Shown one piece after another: positions 18,552-27,171 of a DNA stretch of 64,000 nucleotides. The notes beneath the pieces are model-generated. The model saw only the letters and a list, made by a program, of their open reading frames with translations. It was not told where the DNA came from and made no database searches. A program made the position numbers and the translations under genes. The stretch's first letter is position 1. Each line of letters opens with the position of its first letter. This DNA comes from Azospirillum brasilense (GTDB taxonomy: Bacteria > Pseudomonadota > Alphaproteobacteria > Azospirillales > Azospirillaceae), in NCBI RefSeq assembly GCF_008365405.1, contig NZ_QOKV01000011.1:62001-126000 (forward strand), written 5' to 3'.

Positions 18552-19303
18552 GGGAAGGTCACGGCGCCGCCGGTCTGGCGCCCGATCGTGTAGCTGAACA
18601 CACGCTCGAACGGCACGACGCGGTTGATGAACTGCTCGACCCACAGGCCGGTCTCGGCGATGGAGCTGCGCGGCACGAACAGGATGTCGCCGGCGGCCAG
18701 CGGCACGTCACCGACCGCCGTCCCGGTCTCCAGGAACCGGCGGGTGTCGATGGTGCGCAGCATCGGCTTGTTCTCGGGGTTGCGGCGGATCAGCACCACC
18801 TCCTCGTACCGCGCCTCACGGTCGAAGCCGCCCGCCAGCGTGATCGCCTCCATCACGCCGATCCGGCCGTTCAGCAGGTAGGGGCCGGGGCGGGCGACGG
18901 CGCCGCCGATATAGGCGCGGTTCGACGGGGTTTCCTTCAGCCCAATGCTGACCTGCGGCGCGCGCATCCAGCGCCGCGCGCGCGTCTCGACCACGGAGGC
19001 CAGCTCGCCCGGCGTCAGCCCGGCGGCGTCGACCTGACCGGCCATGCGCAGCCCGGCGGAGCCGTCGGGACCGATCATCACCTCCTCGTCCATGTCGGGG
19101 ACGAGCATGAACTTGACCTGGAAACGGTCCCCCGGACCCAGCCGGTAGGCTGGGGTGGAATCCTCCCACCGGGCGAAGCCCTCGGGCATCGCCTCCCTGG
19201 GACTTACAGATTGGCCGGTGCACGCGCCGAGCGCCAGCAACGCCGCCAACAGGAAGCCCCGCATCGCGGCCGCCCCTCTCACAGCCATCGGCATCACAGC
19301 CAT
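18548..19303 (-). CDS. Wza-family polysaccharide export lipoprotein
   Basis: It encodes 251 residues. The signal peptide ends in the lipobox LALGAC, so Cys 28 becomes the lipidated N-terminus. Poly_export (YRLGPGDRFQVKF...) and SLBB-type (AYIGGAVARPGPYLLNG, GVMEAITLAGGF) domains follow. It should form the outer-membrane export channel for the polymer. Start choice is open: ATG 19303 overlaps the upstream stop by ten bases, but a 15 bp tandem repeat has duplicated the beginning (MAVMP/MAVRG), so ATG 19288 or 19264 is also possible; all keep the lipobox. Confidence 0.88.
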   Translation of the reverse strand: MAVMPMAVRGAAAMRGFLLAALLALGACTGQSVSPREAMPEGFARWEDSTPAYRLGPGDRFQVKFMLVPDMDEEVMIGPDGSAGLRMAGQVDAAGLTPGELASVVETRARRWMRAPQVSIGLKETPSNRAYIGGAVARPGPYLLNGRIGVMEAITLAGGFDREARYEEVVLIRRNPENKPMLRTIDTRRFLETGTAVGDVPLAAGDILFVPRSSIAETGLWVEQFINRVVPFERVFSYTIGRQTGGAVTFP

Positions 19304-19308
19304 CGGTA
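19279..19308. repeat. 15 bp tandem duplication across the GumC-like/Wza-like gene junction
   Basis: TCACAGCCATCGGCA is followed at once by the same 15-mer with one change (TCACAGCCATCGGTA). The repeat covers the end of the GumC-like gene and the first codons of the Wza-like gene, creating two alternative ATG starts 15 bp apart. Confidence 0.85.
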
Positions 19309-21528
19309 GATCACCTGGGGAATGTGGAAGTGGCGGCCGGTCAGCACCAGCCCGACGATGTCGCCGCCGGACGCGAGGATGGAGTCGCGCATCCGGGCCG
19401 CGACCGGCGCACGGGTGTGCTCGGCACGGGCGACCAGGATGTTCGCGTCCACCATCGGCGACAGCCGGCGGGCAAGATGGCTGTTCCCGATCGGCGGTGA
19501 TAGAATCAAAATGATGTCAAAGCGTTGGTTCAGCCGCTCCAGCATCTGGCGCGACTGGGCGATGGGGGTGCGCAGGCTGCCCAGCGCCGACCCCGTCGCC
19601 TGCCGCGACACCCAGAGCAGCGGCACGGCGGAGGGCAGCGTTTCGAGGTCGCCGGTCCCCTGCGGCTCGATGGTCGGCAGCCGGTCGCCGGTTCCGCCGT
19701 CCGCCTCGCCGTCCATCTTGTCGTCCGCCCCGGCGTTGATCGCCGCCAGCTGGCCGGTGCCGTCGCCGCAAAGGTCGATGACCAGCGTCCGCAGGCCCCG
19801 CCCCTTGGCGAATTCCAGCGCGAGACCGCGCGCCACGATGGCATCGCCGTCGCCGTCGTTGGCGGTCACGAACTGGATCAGGGCCATCGGTTGGTCGTCG
19901 GCGCCGTGATCACGCAACTGGGCGGCCAGATGGATCAGCTCCTGCTGGGCGCCGGGGGACACCAGCTCGCCATCGGTGTCGGAGAAGCTGGCGATGGCCG
20001 GAACGCCCAAGTCGCGTTCGATTTCGTGCGGCAGGATGTAGACCTGGCGCAGCCATGTCGCCAGCACGCCGGCCGCCCCGCCGAGCAGGATGCCGCCGAC
20101 CAGCCCGGCGATGATGAAGCTCGGCGCCATGCTCGTCCCGGTCGCCGGCGCCACCGCCGGCTGCACGACGCGGACATTGGAGAAGCGCACCTTGGCGGCC
20201 TCTTCCTCGGCGCGGGCGGCCTCGGTGCGCTGAGCGTAGTCGCGGTAGATGTCCTCCATCACGCTGCGCGTGCGCTCCAGGTCGCGCAGTTCGCTTTCCG
20301 CCTTGCGCAGGCGGCCGACCTTCTCCACCGCCACCGTGTGCTGGCGGTTCAGCTCGTCGAGCTGCCGGGCCACGGCGTCCTGCTCGATCTCCAGCGTCAG
20401 CAGATGGTTGCTCAGGAAGGGGATGGTCGGGTTGCGGACCTCGCGCGTGGTGCTGAACACCGGCTTGTCGCTGCCCTTCATCGACTGGCGAACCGTCCTG
20501 ATCTTCCGCTCCAATTCCTGAAGCGGCGGGTAGTCGGGCAGGAACTGCGAGGCCAGCCGGTCGCGCTCCAGCTCCAGGCGGAGCAGCACGTTGCGGTCGT
20601 CGTCGTTCTGGTTCTGGTTGCTCTGTTCCTTGAAATCGAACACCCGTTCCGGCAGGGCGGCGAGCCGCTTCTTGGCGGCGGCGACTTCCGCCTGGAGGGC
20701 GGCCTGACGCTCCTGGGTCTGTCGGCGGCGCTGCACGATGCTGTCCACCTGATTGGCGGCGAGCAGGCTTTCCTGCACGAGGTCGACGATGTCGTACTCG
20801 GACTTCAGCGCCTGGATCTGCCCCTCGATGCTCTTCAATTGGTCGGAATGGCGCGCCAGTTCGGAGGCGAGGAAGGGCGAGCGCGGAATGTCGAAGATCG
20901 CGCGGCGGCGCTTCAGGTAGGCGTCGGCCAGGGCGTTGACGGTGTCCGCGGCGAGGTCCGGGTCCTCATGGTTGAAGCTGAGACGCACGATGTTGGAGGA
21001 GGACTGCTGCTCCACCTGAAGGCGGCGCTTGAACTTGTCGATGGCCTTTTCGAGCTGGTCCTGCGGGCTGTCGGCGGGCAGGAGCCCGAAGAGGCGAGGG
21101 TGCGCGATTTCCGGGAACAGGGTGACGGGGTCCAGCGCGCTCAGCGTGTCCTCGATCACCCGGCGGCTTTCCAGGATGCGGATCTCGCTGTCCACCGACT
21201 TCAGCCCGTCGATCGACAGGACGGAGGGCAGGGTGCCGGCCACGTCGCTGATCCCCGCATGCGAGCGGTCGATCATCATCATGACCAAGCTTTCCGCGGC
21301 GTAGCGTGTGCGCGCAGAGGTGGCGGCTGCCAAGCCGGCGATGATCGAAAGAAGAGCGACAATCAGGATGATGCGCTTGTGATAAAAAGCGAGTATCAGA
21401 AGATCGCGCGGCGTAAATGCCGACACGCCGCTGGAAAAAAGTACCCCATGCGATTGCTGAGCCGGCGAGCCTTCCAGCTGGTCAGCCGATTGGCTCTGCC
21501 TGCGATTTTCCAGATGTTGGGACAGCAT
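19294..21528 (-). CDS. Wzz/GumC-type polysaccharide co-polymerase with degenerate BY-kinase domain
   Basis: It encodes 744 residues. Membrane segments near residues 52-72 and 470-492 flank a Wzz domain and a long coiled-coil region (about 220-440). The C-terminal 230 residues have the fold outline of bacterial tyrosine autokinases (TLVIDLCGDG resembles Walker A', FDIILILSPP resembles Walker B), but where Walker A should be it reads VTANDGDGDAIVARGLALEFA, with no GK[S/T]. There is no tyrosine-rich tail. It probably controls chain length and couples to the Wza-like channel without kinase activity. It is the first gene of the minus-strand operon. Confidence 0.88.
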   Translation of the reverse strand: MLSQHLENRRQSQSADQLEGSPAQQSHGVLFSSGVSAFTPRDLLILAFYHKRIILIVALLSIIAGLAAATSARTRYAAESLVMMMIDRSHAGISDVAGTLPSVLSIDGLKSVDSEIRILESRRVIEDTLSALDPVTLFPEIAHPRLFGLLPADSPQDQLEKAIDKFKRRLQVEQQSSSNIVRLSFNHEDPDLAADTVNALADAYLKRRRAIFDIPRSPFLASELARHSDQLKSIEGQIQALKSEYDIVDLVQESLLAANQVDSIVQRRRQTQERQAALQAEVAAAKKRLAALPERVFDFKEQSNQNQNDDDRNVLLRLELERDRLASQFLPDYPPLQELERKIRTVRQSMKGSDKPVFSTTREVRNPTIPFLSNHLLTLEIEQDAVARQLDELNRQHTVAVEKVGRLRKAESELRDLERTRSVMEDIYRDYAQRTEAARAEEEAAKVRFSNVRVVQPAVAPATGTSMAPSFIIAGLVGGILLGGAAGVLATWLRQVYILPHEIERDLGVPAIASFSDTDGELVSPGAQQELIHLAAQLRDHGADDQPMALIQFVTANDGDGDAIVARGLALEFAKGRGLRTLVIDLCGDGTGQLAAINAGADDKMDGEADGGTGDRLPTIEPQGTGDLETLPSAVPLLWVSRQATGSALGSLRTPIAQSRQMLERLNQRFDIILILSPPIGNSHLARRLSPMVDANILVARAEHTRAPVAARMRDSILASGGDIVGLVLTGRHFHIPQVIYRWL

Positions 21529-21722
21529 CTTTTATGGGTACCGTAGCGTGTGGGTCGAGCACTTTACTTGTATGGCTTACCACGTCCGGTATAGATCTGT
21601 CATGGGGTGGTTGGGCTTTTGAAGCATTTTGTCTCAATTTTTAGCTATTTGCTTTTTGCCGAAATCCCCCACTTTTGGTTGGGTGCCAGGATGCCGGCCC
21701 CAGCCCCACCGAGCCACGCGCC

Positions 21723-22553
21723 ATGAACCACCGACTGTCTTCACTGAAAGCCGCGATCGAACTCCGTCACCCGCGGATGTTCCGCCGACTGACCTGGCTT
21801 CGCGACCGGCTCGCGCCCTACTACGCCGAGCCGGAGCTGCGCCTTCTTCCCGTCCTGTGCGTTCCGGGGGAGGCCGCCTACGACATCGGCGCCAACAGCG
21901 GCATCTACACCTTCTGGCTTTGCCGTGCGTCAGCCAGCGTGACCGCCTTCGAGCCGAACCCGAAACTCGCGGCGTTGCTGGAGAGCAAGTTCGCGCCGCT
22001 GATCGCGTCCGGCCGGCTGCGGGTGGAGGGGTGTGCGCTGAGCGACGGCGACGGCTCCATCGTGCTTCATGTGCCGCGCTCGTCCGCCTTGGCTTCGGTC
22101 GAGAGGGGGGCGGTGGGCGCCCATGGCGAAGAGGTGGAGGCGGTGACCGTCCCGCGCCGGACGCTGGACCGCTACGACGATCAACCGGTCGGGTTTCTGA
22201 AGATCGATGTGGAGGGGCATGAGACCGCGGTGGTCGGCGGGGGTCTCCGTCTGATCGACCGTGACCGTCCCAATCTGCTGATCGAGGCGGAGGAGCGGCA
22301 CAATCCCGGAGCCTTGGCGGCGCTGCAGGCTCTGCTGACCCCGCTGGGATATCGCGGCTATTTCGTCCTGGCGGGACGCCTGTCTACGCTGGACAGCTTC
22401 GATCCGGCCCGCCACCAGTCCCGCTCCGCCTTGAACGCAGCAGGCACGCACCGCGTCAAGGGCCAGGTCTACATCAACAACTTCATCTTCGTGGCGCGCG
22501 ACGGCATGGCCGACCGGCTGCGCGCGGCCCTGGGGCAGTCGAGCAGGACCTGA
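21723..22553 (+). CDS. FkbM-family methyltransferase
   Basis: It encodes 276 residues with the FkbM pattern: AYDIGANSGIYTFWLCR (SAM site), VTAFEPNPKLAALLESKF, RLRVEGCALSDGDG and GFLKIDVEGHETAVVGGG. ATG 21723 is chosen; an upstream TTG frame lacks homology. It is transcribed away from the co-polymerase gene, sharing a 194 bp AT-richer intergenic region that must hold both promoters. It is a second sugar methyltransferase for the exopolysaccharide, distinct in sequence from the one at 15521. Confidence 0.87.
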   Translation: MNHRLSSLKAAIELRHPRMFRRLTWLRDRLAPYYAEPELRLLPVLCVPGEAAYDIGANSGIYTFWLCRASASVTAFEPNPKLAALLESKFAPLIASGRLRVEGCALSDGDGSIVLHVPRSSALASVERGAVGAHGEEVEAVTVPRRTLDRYDDQPVGFLKIDVEGHETAVVGGGLRLIDRDRPNLLIEAEERHNPGALAALQALLTPLGYRGYFVLAGRLSTLDSFDPARHQSRSALNAAGTHRVKGQVYINNFIFVARDGMADRLRAALGQSSRT

Positions 22554-22572
22554 CGGCCTCGCATCGACGGCC

Positions 22573-22953
22573 TCAGCGGCGGCAATCGACCTCGGGCCAG
22601 GGCCGCTTCTGGAAGAAAGGGCGCAAGGTCAGGATCTTCGCCACCTTCCAGATGCGGCTCTGCCGCTCGGGGCACAAATTGTTCACCGCAGAGGTCGGGT
22701 TGCCGTGCCACCAATCGGGAATGTTGACCTCGACCTCGTAGGTGTTCAAGTGCAGCTCGGGTTCGCGAATCCACCAGCCATAGGGAAGACGGTCGAAATG
22801 GGCACGGATTTCCTGGCGGATGTCGACGGCGCGCCATTCCTCCGTGTCTTGCGCGGCGGCCGGGCGGCCCTGCCCGAGCAGGGCTGCGGCAAGGCACAGA
22901 GCCAGCGCCGCCCGAACGCTCCGGTGGCATCGCCCTTTCGTCACACTGGTCAT
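22573..22953 (-). CDS. small exported protein of unknown function
   Basis: It encodes 126 residues. The start at MTSVTKGR gives a basic N-terminus and a good signal peptide (AALALCLAAALLGQGRPAAAQ, cut before DTEEW). The mature part of about 90 residues is rich in Trp, Pro and Arg with two Cys (NNLCPERQ and VDCRR), suggesting a disulfide. I recognise no family. It stands alone on the minus strand between an FkbM gene and a flippase gene, so a role in the cell envelope is a guess from context. Confidence 0.6.
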   Translation of the reverse strand: MTSVTKGRCHRSVRAALALCLAAALLGQGRPAAAQDTEEWRAVDIRQEIRAHFDRLPYGWWIREPELHLNTYEVEVNIPDWWHGNPTSAVNNLCPERQSRIWKVAKILTLRPFFQKRPWPEVDCRR

Positions 22954-23051
22954 CAACCGACGGCTCTCCTTACGCGGCCCTACACGGCCGTTCCCCACGC
23001 GTCCGCGGATGTCTTCCGCTTCCGCAAAAACCCCTTATCCCACAGAGCGTG

Positions 23052-24386
23052 ATGCGTCTCCAGACATGGCGTGCCCTCGGGCGTTATGGCATCGGCCTCG
23101 GGTTGCGCGGGGTGGAGGTCGCCGGCAAGCTTGGCCTCTATATCATAGCGGCGGGTGCGCTGGGCGCCCATGACGCCGGCCTGTTCTTCCTGTGCCTGAC
23201 CTGGATCGGCCTGGCATCAACCATGGCGCGGCTTGGGCTCGAACGGGCGATCACGCGGCACATCGCCGCCGAACTGGCCATCGGCCAGGGGCGGGCGGCC
23301 GGGCGCGACCTGCGGACCGGACTGGTTGGCACGGGACTCGCCGCGGCCTTGGCCGCGGTGGTGACCTATGCCCTGGCCGGGCCGGCGTCGCACCTGCTGT
23401 TCGAGGCGCCGGATCTCGAAACGCCGCTGCGCCTGTCCGCCCTGGCCTTGGTGCCGCAGACGTTGACCATCACCATCGGATCCGCTCTGGCGGGGCTGAA
23501 GCGGGGCGTTGCGGCGCAGTTCGTGCAGAACGCGCTGTGGCCGGTGCTGATGCTTGCCGCTCTTCTGGCGGGGGTTTCCAGCCTCGATTCTCTGATCCTG
23601 GCTCTGGCGGGCGCTCTGACTCTCAGCGTCGCGGTCGGTCTGGTCCTTCTCGCGCGCGACCGCCGCCGGTTCACCGACCATTCCGGGCCTGCCGATGCCG
23701 CGTCTGCCAATGCCGCGTCTGCGGACGGGCGGACGGAGGCTTTGCCGTCGCTGTGGCACACGGCGCTTCCCTTGTTCGTCGTCGAGCTGGTGCAGGTGTC
23801 GCTGGCATCGCTGCCGGTGCTCGCGTTGGGCGTGTTCGTCGACGCGGCCTCGGTCGGGGCGTTCAGCGTGGCGAACCGCATCTCCATGCTGGTCTGGGTC
23901 GTCATCATCAGCATCGGCACCTTCGCCGCGCCCAATTACGCCGAACTGCATCGCCGCGGCGAGACGTCCCGCCTGCTGGCGATGAACCGTGCCATCATGC
24001 TGACCGTCGCGGCGCTGGGTCTGCCGATGGTGTCGGTCATGATGGTCGTGCCGGAGCTGTTGCTCGATCTGGTCGGGCAGGGGTTCGGCAGCGCGGCGAC
24101 GGCGCTGCGCATTCTCGCCGTAGGCCAGATGATCAACTGCCTTCTGGCCTGCCAGGACATTCTGCTGGCCATGACAGGACACGGACGCACGCTGCGCCGG
24201 CTGAATCTTCTGCAGTTGGCGGTGTGCGTCCTTCTCGGCGCCGTCCTGATCCCGGTCTTCGGCATGACCGGAGCGGCGGTGGTGACGGCCCTGACGGTTG
24301 CTCAAGGAGCGATCGGAACGACGCTGGTGCGCATCCTGCTTTTCAGGAAACCCAAAACCTCCACCCCGCTTGCCGATCGCCTTTAA
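23052..24386 (+). CDS. Wzx-like polysaccharide flippase (MOP superfamily)
   Basis: It encodes 444 residues with about twelve to fourteen membrane segments. The N-terminal region (GLGLRGVEVAGKLGLYIIAAGALGAHDAGLFFL) and later ILAVGQMINCLLACQDILLAMTGH segment are typical of oligosaccharide flippases. A low-complexity loop (ADAASANAASADG) arises from a 15 bp near-duplication. ATG 23052 directly follows an in-frame GTG and either could start. It should flip the lipid-linked repeat unit to the periplasm, completing a Wzx/Wzy-type route with the genes at 12909-21528. Confidence 0.87.
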   Translation: MRLQTWRALGRYGIGLGLRGVEVAGKLGLYIIAAGALGAHDAGLFFLCLTWIGLASTMARLGLERAITRHIAAELAIGQGRAAGRDLRTGLVGTGLAAALAAVVTYALAGPASHLLFEAPDLETPLRLSALALVPQTLTITIGSALAGLKRGVAAQFVQNALWPVLMLAALLAGVSSLDSLILALAGALTLSVAVGLVLLARDRRRFTDHSGPADAASANAASADGRTEALPSLWHTALPLFVVELVQVSLASLPVLALGVFVDAASVGAFSVANRISMLVWVVIISIGTFAAPNYAELHRRGETSRLLAMNRAIMLTVAALGLPMVSVMMVVPELLLDLVGQGFGSAATALRILAVGQMINCLLACQDILLAMTGHGRTLRRLNLLQLAVCVLLGAVLIPVFGMTGAAVVTALTVAQGAIGTTLVRILLFRKPKTSTPLADRL

Positions 24387-24431
24387 CCAACTTGACCAAA
24401 CCCACGGCCCGGCCCACATTGGTCAAGCTGG
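24387..24431. promoter_or_regulatory. inverted repeat, probable autoregulatory operator of the toxin-antitoxin operon
   Basis: CCAACTTGACCAA (24387-24399) is mirrored by TTGGTCAAGCTGG (24419-24431), 12 of 13 matching, with 19 bp between. A further GTCAAGG follows. The site lies 17-61 bp upstream of the antitoxin ATG. Phd-type antitoxins commonly repress their own promoter by binding such repeats, so this is the expected operator. Confidence 0.6.
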
Positions 24432-24447
24432 TCAAGGGAAGGATGCC

Positions 24448-24717
24448 ATGGGCCATATCAGCTTGTATGACGCGAAAACACACCTTTCGGGCTTGGTCGA
24501 CCGGGCGGCGGCCGGGGAGGAGTTCGTCATTGCCAAGAACGGTGTTCCTATGGCCAAGCTGGTTCCGCTGCCCAAGGTGACGGAGCCTCGCAAGCCGGCC
24601 CGGGCGCTGGGCGTCACCCGGATCGCACCGGACTTCGACGATCCCGACGCGCAGATCGAGGCGCTGTTTGCCGGTGGCTTTCCGGACGAAGGGCCGGATA
24701 AAGGGGCAGGCCGCTGA
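24448..24717 (+). CDS. Phd/YefM-family antitoxin
   Basis: It encodes 89 residues. The N-terminal DNA-binding half has the Phd pattern (ISLYDAKTHLSGLVDRAAAGEEFVIAKNGVPMAKLVPL) and the C-terminal half is acidic and probably disordered until it binds toxin (APDFDDPDAQIEALFAGGFPDE). ATG 24448 has AAGGAAGG upstream and begins at the domain edge. The stop overlaps the toxin ATG by one base (TGATG), normal for such pairs. Confidence 0.92.
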   Translation: MGHISLYDAKTHLSGLVDRAAAGEEFVIAKNGVPMAKLVPLPKVTEPRKPARALGVTRIAPDFDDPDAQIEALFAGGFPDEGPDKGAGR

Positions 24718-25103
24718 TGGACCTGCTGCTCGACACCCATGTGTTCCTTTGGTGGGACGCCGGCGCCGATCCGATCAGTCCGGCGGTGCGAGCCGCAATT
24801 GCCGCCCCGGAGAATCGCGTCTATGTGAGCGCGGCCTCCGTGTGGGAGATCGCGATCAAGAGCAGCAAGGGGAAGCTGGCTTTCACCGGGTCTCCGAGCG
24901 CGGCCGTTGCCTTGAACAACTTCCTCCCGCTCGCCATCGACCCGGTTCATGCGGAGCGGGCCGGAGGTTTGGAGTGGTCACACCCGGACCCGTTCGACCG
25001 CATGCTGGTGGCACAGGCCCAAGCCCAGAACCTGACCTTGGTTCACGCCGATGGCGCGATCGCCGATTACAAAGGCGTTGCGCAGATGTGGGCCCGCCCT
25101 TAG
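24717..25103 (+). CDS. PIN-domain (VapC-type) ribonuclease toxin
   Basis: It encodes 128 residues. The acidic PIN-domain residues are all present: Asp 6 (LLLDTHVFLWW), Glu 44 (SVWEIAIK), Asp 94 (DPFDRMLVAQA) and Asp 112 (HADGAI). The THVFLWW start places it in the subgroup usually paired with Phd-type antitoxins, as here. It should cleave RNA when the antitoxin is degraded. It looks intact. Confidence 0.92.
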   Translation: MDLLLDTHVFLWWDAGADPISPAVRAAIAAPENRVYVSAASVWEIAIKSSKGKLAFTGSPSAAVALNNFLPLAIDPVHAERAGGLEWSHPDPFDRMLVAQAQAQNLTLVHADGAIADYKGVAQMWARP

Positions 25104-25447
25104 CCCGGCAACGGGAGTCTGACAGCGCCATCCCAGCGGTCACTTTTGCGTAATATTTTCCATAATTCATCTTATGAGATATTTGTGCCATGCAGGGGTA
25201 GTTTCTGTCCCGAAGTGCAACTCTTGTATCCGTACATAAGCTTACCGGCTTCAGGGGTCGGCCCGCTCCTTCCGTTGAACCGGGAAAAGACGAACCCGTG
25301 CCTATGCCGGCCAGCCCGTTCTCGGCACCGTTCCGATTCCCAGCAGCGACGCCGATGCCGAGCTTGCGGCGGGGCTTCGGCGGTCGCTTCAACGACCGCC
25401 GAAGACGCACCCGTCAGACCGGCACGGTGCCCTTCATCACCACACGC
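25104..25447. other. gap without an intact gene
   Basis: The first 130 bases are AT-richer than the surroundings. TTGTA-TCCG-TACAT (25224-25237) is an imperfect inverted repeat similar to one at 26071-26086. The right part (about 25300-25447) reads on the minus strand as low-quality coding sequence directly after the broken ATPase gene, including a frame ending LMRVVMKGTVPV, and is probably debris of the same lost operon. I can support no gene. Confidence 0.5.
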
Positions 25448-25884
25448 ATCAGGACGCATGACCAGCGTGCGGGCAATGCAGACGCGCTGGCGCATGCCGC
25501 CGGACAGCTGGTTGGGATCGGCGTCGGCGAAATCGTTCAGCCCCATGAAATCGATGGCATGGCGCACGCGGTCATCCGCCTCGGCTCCACGGAATCCGGC
25601 ACGGCGCAGGCCGAAGCCGATGTTGTCGCGCACGCTCAGCCAGGGGAAGGACGCATCCTCCTGGAACACCACGCCGACCCCGTCGGGAACCGTGCCGCGC
25701 ACGCGCTTGCCCTCGAAGGTGATGATGCCGTCGGTGGGGCTGCTCAGTCCGGCCAACCCGTCGAGCAGGGTGGATTTGCCGCAACCGGACGGCCCGACGA
25801 TGGAGAAGAATTCTCCCCGCCGAAGCTCCAGATCGACCGGCCCCAGGGCATGGACGGTCCGAAGATGCGGGTGACACCCGTCAT
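25448..25884 (-). pseudogene. NitT/TauT-type ABC ATPase, frameshifted and truncated
   Basis: The start MTGVTRIFG (ATG 25884) and the continuation TVHALGPVDLELRRGEFFSIVGPSGCGKSTLL are in different frames; one base is missing after TTCGG near 25863. The rest runs through Walker A, the Q-loop (VVFQEDASFPWL) and the signature LSGGMRQRVCIARTLVMRPD, and then homology stops at about 25448 just before Walker B should appear. Nitrate/sulfonate/taurine ATPases are about 250 residues; only about 145 remain. It is inactive. No permease or binding protein is left beside it. Confidence 0.85.
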
Positions 25885-26251
25885 CACCGCATGGCTTCCA
25901 GCCGCCAGGCCGTTGGAGCCTTGGGCGCGGCCGGAGGGAATGGGTTGCGCCGGATGGGACGCGCCTGCCGGGTCCTTGGGAACCGGTGCTCTTTCTGACG
26001 ATAGGCCACGCATGGGTTGTGTCTCCCTCCCGGTGACGGGCGTTCGGCGTTCCGCCTGGATTCTGTTTGTTTTGTAAGCATACAAATGCAGGCCGCCGGC
26101 CCTGTCCAGGACAGCTTTGGACCACCCCCATATAAAAATTGTTTGCCCTCCCCCGCCGCCGGTGCGTGGCTTTGGACCACGCGCATCGCGTCCTGCCCCT
26201 TGGCAGACCGCGTGCAAGCGATGCGAACCGCCGGAACGATGGACCCCGCCG
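25885..26251. other. intergenic region between two divergent pseudogenes
   Basis: This 367 bp stretch separates the divergent ATPase and LysR remnants and would have held both promoters. TTTGTAAGCATACAAA (26071-26086) is an inverted repeat of 6 bp arms around four bases, in the best position for an operator. No credible open frame was found. Confidence 0.5.
26071..26086. promoter_or_regulatory. inverted repeat TTTGTA-N4-TACAAA
   Basis: A 16 bp palindrome in the divergent region between the ABC ATPase and LysR pseudogenes. A weaker relative lies at 25224-25237. The TTGTA/TACAA form recalls sites of GntR-type regulators, but no such gene is present in the window. Confidence 0.35.
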
Positions 26252-27171
26252 ATGCGCAGCCGCCAGTTGGAAAGCTTCATCCTGGTCTGCGAACTGGGCA
26301 GCATCAGCAAGGCTGCGCTGGCGCTGAACATCGCGCAGCCGGCATTGGGGGTGCCGATCAAGGCGCTGGAGCGGGAATTCGGCGTGCCGCTGCTGGTCCG
26401 CACCGTCACCGGCACCCACCCCGGCCGGCCTCCTCTTCCTGGAAGAGGCGAGGCTGATGGTGCGGCGTTTGGAGGATTTGAAACGGTCGCTGCGCGAGGT
26501 GGCCGGGAAGGTTCCGAGGACACAGGCCGTGGGGCTGACCCCCAGCCTGTCGGGGTTGCTGGCCGGCCGGCTGATGGAACGGCTGCACGGCGCCCTGCCG
26601 GGGGTGGAACTGAAGCTGTTCGAGGAGTTGAGCCAACGCACTGATCGGCCATGTCGCGTCGGGCAAGCTGGATCTTGCGCTGGCCTACACGGCGCCGCAC
26701 AGCCGCATGCTGCACCGCGAACCGCGGCTGAACGAGGCGCTGTGCCTGATCACCCATCCGGGTTCGCGGTTCGACGGGACTGGGCCGGTGACGCTGGCAG
26801 GCATCGCCAGCGCCGAACTGGCGATGCCCAACGAGGGCGATCTGGTCCGGCGTTTGGTCACCGACGCGATGACCGCGCGCGGGCTGGTGCCGAACGTCGC
26901 CTTCTCGTTGGAATCCATGCAGGCGATCAAAGACATGGTCCGGCGCGGACTGGCCTGTGCGATCCTGCCGCACAGCGCCGTCGCCGAGGACATCCAGGCC
27001 GGCGCCCTGGTGATCCGGCCGATCGTCGAGCCGCCGCTGATGCGCACACTGTTCCTCATCCGCCCGACCGTAACCGAACCGAACGCGGCGACGGCCTAGG
27101 CGCTGCGCATCATCGACGACCTGTTGGACGAGCTGAGGCGCGAGGACCGAAACTTCACCGTCGCGTCGTGA
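26252..27171 (+). pseudogene. LysR-family transcriptional regulator with two frameshifts and a stop
   Basis: The N-terminal helix-turn-helix is clear (MRSRQLESFILVCELGSISKAALALNIAQPALGVPIKALEREFG). The frame breaks near 26413-26419, where an extra C turns TPAGLLFLEEA into another frame, and breaks again near 26637 before ALIGHVASGKLDLALAYT. A TAG at 27097-27099 then interrupts the C-terminus, which would read on as ALRIIDDLLDELRRED to TGA 27171. Joined, the pieces make a protein of about 305 residues, normal for LysR regulators. Three separate lesions argue against a single sequencing error, though each should be checked in reads. It probably once controlled the adjacent ATPase operon or the flavoprotein gene at 27155. 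Confidence 0.85.

Noticed and set aside
25172..26641. A 489-codon minus-strand frame that includes the ABC ATPase core
   Set aside because: Only about 140 codons in the middle are homologous; the rest is antisense of the LysR remnant and debris. It is treated as a pseudogene instead.
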